Shown here: positions 25,501-40,500 of the stretch, one piece after another
How positions within the stretch are numbered: the first letter of the stretch is position 1
Layout: every line of letters begins with the position of its first letter
The notes under the pieces: model-generated
Told to the model about the DNA's origin: nothing
The model's database searches: none
Seen by the model: only the letters and a program-made list of their open reading frames with translations
Translations under genes and position numbers: made by a program
Source: Parelaphostrongylus tenuis
Lineage: Eukaryota; Nematoda; Chromadorea; Rhabditida; Metastrongylidae
Assembly (NCBI GenBank): GCA_019055375.1
Contig: JAHQIW010000099.1
Coordinates: 44,418 to 108,417 of the forward strand
Length of the DNA: 64,000 bases
Reading direction: 5' to 3'

Positions 25501-28500
25501 CTAGAAAGCGGTATAATACAAAGAAACTGTGATTGAAGCATTCAGCATCTAGAACATTCATATTCACCAAATTCATAGGATTTGAGATATGTCAAGGCTA
25601 AGAAGTAATTTTATAAGGCTTAGATAAATGAAAAAAAAACAAAAAATTATAGTAAAAATGTATTGCGAAACAATAGAATAAGGAGCTTTCAGACAATGTA
25701 TAAATACGAAGTAAGAAAAAGAAATCCTTTATCGATCTTATGAAAAGAAGATTCAAAGAATTTAATCTGAAATTCCATATCCAACAATGTGAATCTGTTG
25801 CAATGTGTATCTCTTGGTGGAAACAAACTAAGATTATAAGGAGTAAAATCCAAACCTCAGATGAAGTTGACATTCGGCTAGAGCTCTTTCCAGCTCCTGA
25901 AGTCTTAAAGCGGCTGCGTGTACGGCTTGATCCCAATCCGCAAACTGAGTGCCGAGTTCCACCCACTTCTCTTTCAATTTTTCACAATCCACATGAATTT
26001 GTAGACCACAGCGACGTTGTACAACATCGAGTTTGTCTATAGATAAATCATTTATCCGTGTGATGTCGAGCTTTGTGAAGGAATTTTGACAAACTTTTCA
26101 CTTACCAGCATCGTCGTCTTCGGCCAACACTCCAGTACGGTAGATTTTCGGCCGTAAATCATGTTGCATGAGGAACGAGTGCGCATTGGTGATCGCTTCG
26201 TTGATTTGAGGGCCCTAAAAGAGTCTTTTTATCATGTTCATAATTAGAGTAAGCAAAAAACAACAGGATTTAAACAGAAGCAATGCTTTGTTCGCTCCAC
26301 ATTCAGAATTTTAAAGACTTTCATTTGCAAACTCAATCGCATTGATCAAAATTCGATACCAATTAGATCTTAGAAAGAAATGGGCCATTAAACAACAATT
26401 CTCCCATCATTCCAAGTAGGGCGATCAGTTCCTCTGATACTTATTCCGGAAGTTTCGAGATTCCAAGAATGAAGCCCACTAAACTCTAATTTTAACAGTC
26501 GCTTTGAAAGAATGCGAAGGTTCCACAAATTGCCTAAGGACGGAACATTTAAATCAAATTTCCGACTTTCTTCAAACCTCGGCATGAGCGTGATATTAAA
26601 CCGGGAACAAGAAAAGAGTAGTTTTTGTTTTTCCGGCAGTACTCAAATCTTCTTTGCCTTCCAAGTCGACCGAAAAAGTTTTTGATTTCATTTCAAAAAT
26701 GCGCTTCGCTGAAATGCAGTAACAGTGATCTAACATTTTAACAAATAGGAATAAAAATCTTTCATTTGGATTTTTAATGCTTATTAAGACGTAATTGTGC
26801 AGAATTCTTTCGGTAAAGTTTATTACTAAAAAGAACAACAGAAGGTGAAATTCTTTAGAATTCAGCGATGCATCGAACGAAGTTGTGTCGCAATTTGCAG
26901 AAAAAAAAGGAACAAAGCGCTAATAATGAGTGCTACTTTATGCGTTAATGAGGAAGCAATAACCTTGATTTCCATCTCTTTTTCGGTGTTCTTCAACCAA
27001 GCACTTTGAGCCATCACTGCCGAAAGACAACCACCAACTGGTTGCTGTGATAACATCTGAATAACACAATAGGCTTTTTAAACAACAAAATTTTAAAAAT
27101 CGAAAACCTCCAGCAAATTGCCGTTCAACGGAAAAGCAAACCTCCTTGCTCTTATCTTCGATCCAACCGATCAAAGACGACAATGCGTTTGTGAGTTTTT
27201 CCCATTCTTGTTCAGCTTCGGCTAATCGCGTTCTTGAACAATTAGCATAAATTTCATGATAATCAAAGCTGACCAGCTTTCTAGTTCTATTTTTATTGTC
27301 TTATAATTCTAATCTGCTGATTTTTTACTCAAGCCCATAACTATGTTCTATAGTTATTTTATACATATAGTTTAAGAGAACTCAAAAATAGTTCCATACA
27401 ACAATTAAGACATTCGATTTCATTTGCATTTCATATTTCATTTCAATTTTATGGCTAAAGTTTTCCGCGTTGTAAACAATATGTTTACAGCTTCTTGATA
27501 TTGCTAATGGAAAGTGAATGTAAAGCAAGTTGGACTTTTTGTTAAAAAGAAGCAAGAAGTAATTAGCAACATTATAAGTGTCGAAGAGAGATTTTAATTC
27601 TATTATTAGTGATACTCATAATTTCTCACGTTTTGACTGCATTTTTTACAGTGAAACAATGTTTCAAAGTACCTAAGAGAATTGAGTGGTGAGCAGAAAT
27701 AGGACCTCAGACGGGAGTCGAACCAGCGTTTCATCCATACCGAGAACGTCCCCGGTATGGATGAAATGCGGGTCCGACTGCCGTCTGAGGTCGTATTTTT
27801 GCTCACCACTCAATTCTCTTAAGCCTATTGTTAGCTATCGTAAGATCTATATTTTGCTCAAATTACGTGATATACTCATTCCATTTACATATTCGTTAAT
27901 CAAGACTTCTTGTACAGCTATTAATTGCCTCAGACCTTCCTTCCTGTAAAGTCTAAGTCACTCAAGGAGTGATCATATTAGAAACTTACCCGATAAGTTG
28001 TTCACTGTTACGGACATCTTTCCATTTTTGACTAACGGTATTCAGCCTATTTTGCACGTCAGATTTCTCTTTGCCGCTCTCCTGTCCAGTGCACAACTTC
28101 TGTCCCATCGATTCCACTGCCGTCAGCACTGATTCGTGTGCGTCGAGTTCGCTTGCAAGATCCTTGAATCATAAGCACCTTTTTCCTTCTCTTAGTTTTT
28201 CATCGAGATAAAAAAGGCACACTAAAAAATCTCGCGATATAATTTACCGCGTGTCGCTAACTAATTGGACGTGCGCTTGTAATGTACAAGGTCGTTGGTT
28301 CGACCTTGTACCCTAGACGAATCAAGTCCCCATCCTTCTAAGATGGGGAAATGCGCACTATATCGCCTAGATATGTAAGGGTGAGATGAGACGTCAACGG
28401 TGAAAATTGTGATGTTTTGGTTATCGCAACATTATGTTCACTATTGAACAAGCTACAAAATTTTCGGGTGTCGTTGAATAATCAACGGGAGAAAAATTCA

Positions 28501-31500
28501 ATGTCGGAATTGGTGTGGTGCTTCGCCGCTTGATCAAAAAAGAAGAGAAAAGAAAAGAGCGCATGAGGCGCAGTAACTAGAGGTGCTCTGCGTCCCACAC
28601 GAGGTCAGTGGTTCGATCTCGCGCTCATGGCTCACCAAGCCATCCATCCCTCCGGGGTCGGTAAATTGGTACCAGACAGGTCTCAGACTTGTCTGGGAAG
28701 ATAAGCAGCGCTGACTCTGTACAGCGGGAGGCCACCGTGAGTCATTATGAAAGCCAGATATGCATTCGATCACCTCAAACGAAGTTTAGAAAAGTGAAGA
28801 CGAGTGTATGAAGCATCCCTCGGAGACTGATCAAGGCCGAGAGCTTTAAATATTGTCTAGCAGAGATGCAGATCTAATGTGATAGATCAGTTCACCATGG
28901 GAAAGGATTGCATATGTCAGATTTGAATTTAATGACTTATACCCTGAAGAGAATTTTGTCGATTGGCGTAGTCCTTTACGGGCTGCCGTTCTAAAGTTAA
29001 ACGCTTTATCCATTTGCTTAAAGCATTACCACATTATCTCACCCACACTAGTAATTTTATCTTGAAAACCTAGTCATTTAGACCGATTAATTCAACCTTT
29101 TCTGGATATCCCTTTTCGGGTTTAGTAGTAGCAGTGATGTTGCCCTGGCGAAACCCTTGGTTAGCAATTTAAGGAGTAAAAATAGCTCTTGATTACCTGC
29201 ATCATTGTCGCAAAGCCCTTTAGTACGACTAGTTCTAAATTTTATCAGAAGAATGCATTCCCCACTTTGTGTTGTTGAATCCACTCGCGTCGTTTCGCTG
29301 TGTCCTTTAAAGCTTGTGTGTTTTCCGTGAGTGTATCTAGTTCGGAGACTCTCGTTGCGATTTTTTTCAGCCACTCTTCAAAATCACTGAATGCCGTGTT
29401 GAAATCGTTATGCGATCTGAGCGTTGCTTCCAGAATAGCGCGGCGAATTCGCAGACTGAAATTTCGTTCCACGATAAGTGAATTTGAAATTACTTCATTT
29501 GATGGAATACAGATGTAAATGAGAACAGTAAAACATTTGTGAGTACGAATAATGGCGTACAAAATGAGGTTTGCCATTGGCGATGCTCAACCGGCGCAAT
29601 ATTTGAAATTTCAAGGATAATGAGATGATTAGCTGCGCGCAATCGCAATAAGTGTTCGGAAATACGATGAGAACAAAGCGAATAGTCACCGCGAGGAAAA
29701 TCAAGGAAGCATCTGCGTTTCACGATTTGATCACTGCTAGTTGACGAAGAATAGTTCGATTGTACAGTCGCGCGATTTTAATCAATGACACGATTTCTTG
29801 CGATTTGTCGCTGACGACACTAAGCGACACGAGGCGGCTATTGTCGCTTGCTCTGCCAGTGTTGTCGGCGAACGATGGGCGATGGTGTCAGCATCAGCGA
29901 AACAACGAGATTCGATTCTCAGGATTTCGCATAAATTGCACGAAATTACTATTGCGATTTTAAATTGAATTACACCGGATGAACACAAGCGAACCCTTTT
30001 CTTCCAAAAATGCTTCCGGATAATTCGTACGGAACAACGTTTGCATTCTCAGAATAAAAGACATCTACATAATTAAATCCATCTACAAATCATATTAGCG
30101 AATGTATTAATAAATTAACAGTAACAGAGAAAGAAAAAAGTTCAGATCTGCTGTCGAGTTGATGACGACGTTGGCTTCGTTAGCATTGTTTATGACAATC
30201 TACTAAATTTACACCTTGGCATTTTTGATGCTAAAAGATTTTTGAAACACGCTGGTCTTCGTTTGTATCATTTAAAGCATTTGTCACCTCTAATATTCAC
30301 AAAAAACTTTACGTTCACATGTAGTAGATCGTCATCAAAAGCGCTAAATGTGGTCATCAAATCGGCAAAGCTTCGCAGCTTTTCTTCATCAGTTCTTGTT
30401 TATGATATAAAACGATGATATTAAGCTCACTCGCAACTTGAAACTTCACGCTTTTTTGAATTTTATGGTTTTACAAAACTTCAATGTGGTGTAAAACTTC
30501 AATTTATTAGACTAAAAATCTGAGTTACGCGTTTTTTCCCTCTGCAGATTGAAAAAGCAAAGCAAGAGAGATACTTCTTGAAAAGTAATCTATTTATAAC
30601 TCTACACAACGGAGTAGTGACCGATCGCTAATCAATTTTTGGAATAATTTCATGAGTTTCCGGTGAAGTTCATGATCCTCACTAGATAAGTTTCGTCCCT
30701 TCAAGTGTGAAGTGCCCTGTCCCTGGATGAAAACTCAACACTGAGGTGCTTTGCAGACTAAAATAATCTCTCAATAAGAAGAAAATATCCAAATAACCTA
30801 CTTATCGTTGAACTTACTCCACCGCATGTTGAGCTTGCTTAGTTCATGACTGAGCGTATGTGCATCGTCACGAACATATGTGTCCAATATGGCATTTCCC
30901 TATAAGAGTCAAGTTTTTCTAAAAACAGATAGAGTTTTTAGTTAATTTGTATTTACCCTCCTCATATTTTACACCCCAATTGATTATCTACTCGACATTC
31001 CCTTATTTTTGAGAATCATTACCTTAGTTAATATTACCATATGTCTTAAAACTAGTGCTGAAATCAGGTGCAAACTATTCAACCGCTTTTTATCAACAAT
31101 GAAAAATTCTCCTGTAAATTTTCTTACTATAGACTGAGTTTATCATGAAAATTTCCTTTTTTATTTTCTACTTTTTTCATCGTCTTCTTGACTACTTCTA
31201 CATGATGTTCAGGCTGCCTCAACTCGGTCATTTTTCAGGGCTTTCTGCAGAATAAGAAAAAAAATACGGAGCATAAAATGAAGGCGATATTACCTTAGCA
31301 TTCACGTCCTTTATTGCTTCTTTTTTCTGCTCAAGTTCATCAATGAGATTCTCAATTGCCGATAACTCGTCACGTAATTCCGCGTCTGTTAACTCTTCGG
31401 TTCGTCTGGAGCCTGTAGCGGAAAGTAATTATACACTTTTCAGAATGATACAAAATTCGTACGGAACCTGAAACTCAAGACGTCATGCTCTAAGAGAAGC

Positions 31501-34500
31501 CTTTCGAATATTACAAGATGTCGGATAAATCTTGAAGATTCAATGAAATTGTTCATAATTGCTCATTCTCTCTCTTGCTTACTTACCAGGAACAATCTAA
31601 GCATGATGTGATACGCCAAGGTCTCCGTACTAGTAGACAAAAGACAACTCGCACTCAATTGAGAAGAACTCATACCGATGATGGCATCTGCCTCGTGCAT
31701 CCAGAGTTCGACGGCGTCTCGTGCAGCACCCCAGGCTCGGCTCTGCTCGGCCAGTTGAAGAAGCGTGGTGTGACGCTTCTTACACTGCCTTGCCACTCGT
31801 TCCATATCTTCTACCTGTGCTTTTTATGATATAGATCTAGTAACCTGCTAGTTATATGTTTTCGCACTCACGTCTACTCATGAAAAAAACATCGTTTTCA
31901 CATAAATAAACAAAAATACTTGTTTATTTTGGGTATAATTTTATTGTAAACAGACAAACGTAGAGGACTAAGACAAAATAGTCGATTTTTCATGGTGGAG
32001 ATTTGATTTCATGGCACACAAAAACATTACTCGTTTCTTCCTGTTATACTAAGAATGTTTAGTTATCGACGAATTACTTACTCATCAACTTTATTTTTTT
32101 AAGAAATGAAATTATTCTTTGCCTTGACTTGCTCTTTGCATCGATCTCTTATGGAATAGAGATATTTCACAGAACCAATTATCAACGATAAAATGATTTT
32201 TGCATAACAGTGCCGTAAGTTTTGAGGTAGCCTCAATGATCACATAGTAGAACTGGTTCAATGACTTTGCCAAATAAGCAACTATGTGTAGGAAATTTAA
32301 CGTTAAAAAATACTTACCAACTCTCTAGCTTTATGTTTCACCAAAATCGCACCGCTGATGTCCTGTATAGCAACAACATCCATGATTTTCATGCGAATAT
32401 GTTCCATGATGCCCTAGAGAGAAAAGAATGGTGTAAAATTTTGACGTGGAATCATTCTAACGATCCTGACGTTGAATTTCAAACATATGTCCATCAATAA
32501 AGTTTTCGCAGACTAATCTAAGTCGTAAATCATAATCGCACTCATCGGATGTTATCGTGGCAAATAGTAGTCACATTAATCCTAAACAGATCCGATAAAA
32601 AGATGACGAACATCTTGGATAGCGCGGCAACAGAAAGAGTGATTAAAGGGATCTTAAAATAAACTATACAGTTCAATTCGCTGTTCAAATTTATAAGGCA
32701 AAAAGAAATCTTCCTCAGACCCAAGAAAGAGAAGAAGAAGAGAAGAGTTTATAATCGATTGCAATTATACCTTTACTTTCGACTGTTTATTCAGATCTGT
32801 TCTAAACAATAGAATCTGATAATCTGATATCATTTTTTTTTATTTTTTGCAGTCAATTGTATACTATAAAACTTTTGGATTTTCTATATCCGACCCCAGT
32901 TCCAGCGCTGGTGGAAAAGTTTTTTTTTGAGTTCGAATAGTCATTTGATAGCCTAAACCTCAAAAAATGTGAAAACATGATATACTTTTGAAAGGCTTTC
33001 TTATTGTGCTGTAGCAGCAAAAATAAAATTGTGTTCCTCATTCACAAATTTGCCGCTGTACAAAGATTTTTCTCCAGAAATTCAGCAACATTACGAAGAT
33101 GCATTTGGTTTTCTAAGAGGACTTTTTGTTAGCTGTAACGATCAAAAGAAGAATTAATGTGTTTAATTTGATTACTCTTAGCGGTGGTATGCTGTTCTAC
33201 ATATAACCAGTGATTTAGAGCAAAGTGCAAAAATCTTGCCAATCGGGACTCGAACCCACATTTTACTTTAACCGGAAGCGCAGGCTAACCCGTTGCACTA
33301 CTGACGCCCAAAAGATTAGGTTTCGCAGACTTAGATTATCTCCGTAATCCGCAGCCTTTTGATCCTTTGATAAAAATGCGCCCACTGATTCTTCTAGTTT
33401 CAGCAATTTTCTAACAGCTCAAATCGCAAAAATTTCAATGGTGAATTCTATTTTTAAACAACTTCCTTATTCCGTTACAACAACAAGAATGAAATTGTTT
33501 CACATTATAACATTTCTCGCTGAACAAAGCTTTTCTTTTAGAATTTCGGTAACCACTCGACAACTTTGACTTCATCAATTCAATAATGTATTTGGCTCTT
33601 GAAAAGGTCTTTTTGATGCGCTGTAGCAGCCAAAAGATTGTTATGTTTTGCTCAGCGCAACACTGACATCGTATTACTGTGCTTTGCCATTATGCAGATA
33701 GGGCGCACTTTTTCTGGTGCCAATTTTGCAAAATCTAATTTTCTTTTGATTGTTACACAGGACAATAAAATCCTTTTCAAAGCCAAATACATCTTGGAAT
33801 CTACGAGATTTAAGCTATCGAATGACTTGTAAAACTCCAAAAAAAAAACTTTGTTCAGCGTGAAAATCCCGGTGAGAAACACAATTTTATTTTTGTTGAT
33901 ACAACGCAATAGAAAAGCCGTTTAGAAACTAAAATACATTTTCAAATTTTTTGAGATTTGAACTATCGAATAAATTTTTTCACGGGCGCTGAGACTGGTA
34001 CCGGTTAACGGAAAAATATGAAACTTTTCATGAAAAATTCTAATTTAATGCAATTGCTTCGGACTCCATATTCAACTTCATAAATCATATTGTATTAAGA
34101 CGATCTAAAAAATTTTATGGTAAAACTGCCTCTTTGATGACTGTCCAGGAATGATTGAAAACCAAGAATTCATAGTAGAATAAATGAGAGATATTGATAA
34201 AATCATATATGAGACTTTATGTGTGGCCTTTAGAACGTATTAATTATTCTGAGTCGATTCCAGTTAGTCTTAGAATTCAAATTTACAAATTTTCTGAAAA
34301 TGGAGCTATAGTCTTTAACACGTGCATCAATTGAAAACATCAGCACATCGACATTACGGGACACATTTGTGTTCTATCGGACGTAATCCCATTTATCTAA
34401 TCGCTACGCTGTTCGAAATATGAGTGTTGACATCACAGAAACCAGAAGAATACCTTTATGCCCAACTGTTTTTAAGGCCCTGCCTTAAATTCAATACATA

Positions 34501-37500
34501 ACAGACCGCAGAAAGGCTTGAAATTTACTCTCAGGATGTATTAGATTTCAAGCGAGGTCTAAAAGAACAGTTGACTACTATAGAGGTATTATTCAATCTA
34601 ACAGCCATAAGCAATCGACTGTCGATCATTGAGTGTCGGGTGATCTTATCACTTGATATGCAGTGATTTCTTATCACCGCAAAGTAGAGTGATCTTTTCA
34701 CTTTGCAAGTAATGTCACTGAATCGGCATCGATACCCTTATATGTAGGGAGCATTTTCTCTCATGGGGTATTGGTTGAACCGAAAGGCACCTTGCTATTG
34801 ATGAGGCCAGAAGGCCGAAACGTATGTTTAGCACTGAAAGTCCCATGACAGACCTCACAAAAGGTTCAAAATATGCTGTCAGGAAAAGAATATTTGTATT
34901 CTACATAAATTTCTCCTATTTTACCAATTATAGCACTGTGATGATGTTATAATCACATGTTTGACGACGCCGAGTGGTAGCAGAACATTTGACTGCAGGA
35001 GGAAAATGAATCCGGTTTCCATCAATAACGGGGCAAAACCTCAAACCCGTTGAGGGTTGATGGCTTAGACTCTGATGCCTTATATCGAAGAAGGAGTGGT
35101 AGCAGAATGGCAATATCGTTGATGTAGTACTAGCACGCGTACCCGATATAGGTGAAAAGTGGGTTCAATTCCCGCCTGGGGTTGAATGTTCTAGATACCA
35201 CTAGTTGCATCTATCGGCATAGAAGAAACATACTCCATCGACTCCACAAAATCAGGATTTAATCGCTATGTGATACAAAGGAAATTGCATCCTATTTACA
35301 AATTTGCAGATTTTAATGCCCGTTATATGGTTTAATAGAAGTTCACCTTGAGCGATTATACATTGGTTTGAAGCCGAAAGACGCAGTTATTGTCACGAAT
35401 GCATTGAGATAAATTCATGTTGTCGCTAATATGTTGAATATGAAGTTATATGCATCCATTATTGAAGAAGGACGTTATGTAACGTTTTTTAACGATGTTC
35501 GGAAAAGGGTGTTGGTGGCATTAATTCGAGATGCACGAATGAAATCCTGGATCAAAAGAAACCGTAAAAGGCTATATTATAAAGTGCTCAGCACTGACAA
35601 TCCTTTTAGGAAACAGCATGCACTCCACCTATTTCGTAACATCGCAGAGGCATCTGGATGCTTAACTTACCCTACAAAAAAACTTGCTGGAGCAACCAAT
35701 GATTCAAATCAACGCTTTTATCCTCCTAGACAAGTCTGTTAACAATCTGGTGAACCGGGAGGAATGGAGAGTTTAGTGAGCTTAGAGCACAAGATTGACC
35801 TAAGCAACAACCATATATTCTTTGAAATAATTAGCAGTCTAAATGAACTCTTGGTTTTGATCCCTTGTACTCTCAATATCAGTGGATATCGAACTCGCAA
35901 CTGCAAAATAATAGAAACGTTTATTTGTTTCATTGATCCTTCGCCATATTGTTTTGTTCTGCTTTTTCTATTGAAAATCGGATTATTGCCAAAAGACTGT
36001 GGTGTCTTGGAGAATTGTTAGCTTTAGCCGGTAGGGAGCAAGGTTTAAAAGGGGACGCGCGCTGCGGGCTAATTAGCTGAAAAACAAAATGCAGCAACGC
36101 CTTTCCCTTCGATTATAATTTACAAATATAAATTGAAGAACACTTCAAAAACAAAATGCATCAACGCCATTTCCCCTTGATTATAATTTACAAATATAAA
36201 TTAAAGACCAGTTCAAAGAAGACAGCTGAGAAGATTAAGATTGCATTTGGGCCAGATACTACTATTGATCAGACTGTGAGCAACTGATTCAAGCGTTTCG
36301 ACGAAGGCGATATAAATTTTCAAAGTCAACCTCAGTCACGTAGACCACGCACCTTTGACGAAGACGTCCTACGCCACGAGCTGAAACTGTATCCGGATGA
36401 TAGTTAGAGAGATTTGGAGCAAACACTTGGATACGGGCGTAGCATCATAGCGCGCCATTCAAATGACTTAGGTCACCGCATAATAAAATCTTGACAGACA
36501 CCTCAATCACTGACCGACCACAACCGTGTTGTAGACATGACCTCTGCGAGTGCTGCGCTGCGACTGCACGAGTAGGACTCTCTCAAGTCGATCGGGATTA
36601 GAGATGCGTCATGGGTCTACTTTGAGAACAGCACGCATCACGCCTAATAACTGCCTTGCGGCAAACGCCACCTCAGCCAAAACACAAGTTCCATGCTCGG
36701 AAGATTACGCCCCTGATTATGCTCGGTTTTCTGCGATTGGCAAGACATGGTGCTTTAAGAGCTGCTCAGCAAGAGGTACACAATCAGTGCCGACGTCCAA
36801 AGGAAACAACTGCGGAAGTTGGTCGTACGAGTGCGAGAAAAGCGTTCGAAACGGCGCAGTGTCGCCTTCTCCAGGATGACCCTCAACCTCACATTGAAAA
36901 GGTCGGCTCGCCACCATTTGAAGAAACTAGGCTGGAACACAATACTGCATCAACCATATAACCTTGATATTGCTTGATCAAATTATTTTTCAGCACCGTG
37001 AAGCCCCATACGTGGGAATAATATTCAAAGACTTATGGCAACTTATGCACATTCGTTGCTACTTTCTTTCTTACTTTACTCAAATGAATGACATCATAGC
37101 ATAACAGAATGTTTAAGCAAATTTAAAGGACAGAAGAGCGGGTGCAACGATGGGGTCCCGTTCGGAGAATAATACGATATGTCTGAGGCGCAAGCGGCGA
37201 GCCGACGGCTGGAGGCGATCGAGCATTTTAGGTCACTCCATAGCATCACTCGGTTGTCGCTCCAACTCCTCATCGTTTCTTCTTTCCATATTACTTATTT
37301 GTTATTAGTTTAGCGTTGTTTACGACCCAGTGTAACTCCGAAGGACAGATGCTGACTAGTCACACTCACCTCCGTAGAACGTAGGGTTGTATATCACTTT
37401 GTTACATGATCTTCGATTACTAGATGCTGCACTAACAATTGTAATTGCAAACTCGTACCATGGAGACGACCAATGTAGTGAGGGTCATGGACGACTCACC

Positions 37501-40500
37501 CCCGGGGCTTAGGTACTAAGCTTTTGATAACGGTCTTGACCATACTATGCTGAAACAGTCATGACTTCTATAATATGCACCAGTTATCAACCCTGCATAC
37601 CAGCCCGAAATTTCATCATTCCGAGGCGACCATGGTAACTCCCCCAAACCCCCGTCTCCTGGCCGATGTTTGCAAACACTCAGTACCAATACTTCTCGTA
37701 AATGGTCTGTTGGAGTTTCGCTATTCATCCTCATGCATTTATGACGTGCTAACACATTACCTATGTGGAGATCTGTTACGATCGGTCGAACTACGACAGT
37801 TCATCGATCAACTGGTTGTTACGTGATGTGCCCTTGAAGCGTCATTTGTGTAGATCAATGGATATTGATGCATTATTGTGTGATTATTGTTTATTTTAGG
37901 CTGTTTTTTTCTAGCGACAGATATATGAATAATCCGCGCGGCAGGCACTCTGTTACGCACATCAGCAGCGAATAAGACGACAACTAAACAGAGTGTTCGC
38001 TGCTAGATCCATTACAAGACTACAACCAGCTCAAAAGTGACGTTACCGACTCGTTCACTCGCCAGTCTGGTTCTTTCTAGGAGGGAGGCATCCAATCTTT
38101 GCCCAACAAGTGGTTGCATCTCAATGATCATGATGGCATCAAATTTGTTCATTAATCGGTTTATTTAAAAAATTGACAAAATGTCATAGTGCAAAGGTAT
38201 TGCTGGGATAACCCGATCGATCTAAATTATTTGCGACATTCATTAAACCTTTGCAATCCCTAGTTTCTCATTCGACAGGGAATTTAAGGAATCAAATTAA
38301 ATTTCGATGAGGTCTCATTCGGAAAAAAAGGAAAAACCTTTTTTTTACAAAATAACAGCTACTTAAGACGGCAACTATCTTACTATCACTAATAGTACCG
38401 AGCTCTTTAATATGTTTTTTCAACACGTTTATGCTCCAAACTTGAAAACTTTTAGTGACGCTGAAGAAAACTATGTTATAAAGAGTAAGTTTGTAGTTGA
38501 TGCTCTTGACAAAATCTGATTGAGTACCAGAGGAACTTAAGATGCCTGTAAAGGAATGGAGGTTTTGAATGACAATGTGAAGGGATAAAAACACCTTGTA
38601 CCACCTTGACCTCAGATGTTCCTCAACCACATAGGCACTGTGTTCGCTAAAGGGATGAAGATCGATCTCATGCCTTATTCTCTATAAACTTTCAGCAATG
38701 ATCACTTTATGTTGATGACAACGTCACAAACAAAGCATTAATTTTTCTAAGAGGATGTTCATAGCGTAATGGTTAGGTAAGATCTATGAGAATTCTCTTT
38801 TTCGCTGCCTTTTGTGGTGTTATGGTGTTGTAATTCTACATCTAACAACGTTGAGTGATATGCAAAACGGAACCCTCGTATAGGAACGCGGTTTCGACTA
38901 CCCCCACCCCCCCCCCTTCCCCGGAATTGGGAGCTTTGCACATTGTACAACATTCTTGGGTGTCACCGTTTAAGATTTTTTGGAACGTTCACATGGTGCT
39001 TCATTTGATCCTACTCTCCAGGCTCCCCAAGCTCTCCATTTCTTCAGGGTAGAAACGGCGGCCTGTTACATCAGTTGGTCTCTACCACTCATTGTATACG
39101 TCAGAAGTGCTTTCAATCACCTCAACTACGCTAAAAATGGATTCGAGTGCATGATGCGTCTCTATGCGACCGATCAACACCGATCATCAACTTTGTCCCC
39201 ATCTTATCAAATATGTAATAGGGAATTATGCATGCGATATAACACAATTCAATGGTTTTCAGAGTAGAATTGAAACAGACACGGTCACCTCAGTTAGGAA
39301 AGAAGCCATGAGTTAGAGTGAAAATGATTGCGCTATCTCACCTGGACCGTGTTCGCCATTTCACGAATCGCGTTACGATCACATAGATCGACCGTAAGAC
39401 TTGCGTCTCGTTCTAACTCATTCAACCAGTGGCGCAACTGTGTAAGCATTTGCCAATTAGCCGAGTCACGAACGTTCAACCGCGGCATTCCACTAGAAAA
39501 TAAAAATTAAAGTCTATGAACTTGGCTCAAATTTTCAATTATGAAGAAATGGCGTCAGAATTTTACTCTTCACGGGATCCAAAAGCACCTATCCTTTTTT
39601 CGACATACTTCTACATTCATTCCATAAAGTAAATGCTTTTTGATGGTGATATCACTACTATACTGATGAAAATATTAGGATGAAAAAAGAAAACAGTGGA
39701 GAAATCAATACGGGATATAGTTTCCGATGAGAAATAGTTGTGAAGGGGTCGTATGGCGAAAATGTGACAGATCATATTAGGATGTATGTGTGAAAAATCA
39801 CCTCGACACGTCCCTCATTACGATGTTGGGGACGCATCGGAATGATGCTTTTTCTAAAAATCGACTTTCTCCTAACGTCGACATTCCAGTAAATAGCAGT
39901 TTCCTGCTAATACCGCGAGGTTGGCAATAAACTGGCCAGCATCTTGAAATATTCTTCTCCCTCAGAAGAGATGATTCGAGTCGATTGTCAATAGTCGTTC
40001 GTCCTGCTTATAAGATGTTAATACTATCCTTTGTTTTCGAGTAAATCTAACAGTCCTCCACCGAAGAATACTCGGCTCGAACGAAAACGAGTATGAAAAC
40101 CCACAATGAATACGAACGACTTTGTAAAATCGACAAACGCGACGTCAAAACTTTTGCCTAATAAAGTTTGCATATTAGTCCCGTGGTACTAGAGAGATTA
40201 TAAGCTAAACAACCATTGAGTTTAGGCGACTTTCCTATCACCCATGAAAACTGAAAAATCAAAAATTTTTTGCAAGATGTCGCCTGACGAACTGAATTGA
40301 CTGTTTGCAGTGATAAAATGGCTCAAAAGGAACCAGATTATTGCTTTTCCGTTGTATTCTATAATAATAAAGAATGAACAAATAATCTAAGACTAAATTC
40401 CTAAAGATGACTTGGTGCTCAAGAGCGCATGTGGTGCAGTGGTTAGAGGTTTATCGCGTTGCACACAAAGTTAGTGGTTTAATCCCGCGCTCAAAGCTCA

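Larger units (their letters stand above)
31815..39341. other. Largest repeat-bearing intron of the rod (between exons 18 and 19)
   Basis: A 7.5 kb intron. It carries a TGCGCTGTAG repeat cluster, one B-box foldback arm (33,190), a fragment near 35,060-35,200, a hammerhead repeat, and the 36 kb mariner relic. An open frame at 35,431-35,742 has no recognisable domain. Confidence 0.65.

Noticed and set aside
35431..35742. 103-residue plus-strand open frame
   Set aside because: No recognisable domain, no signal peptide or splice context, and it lies in a repeat-rich intron.
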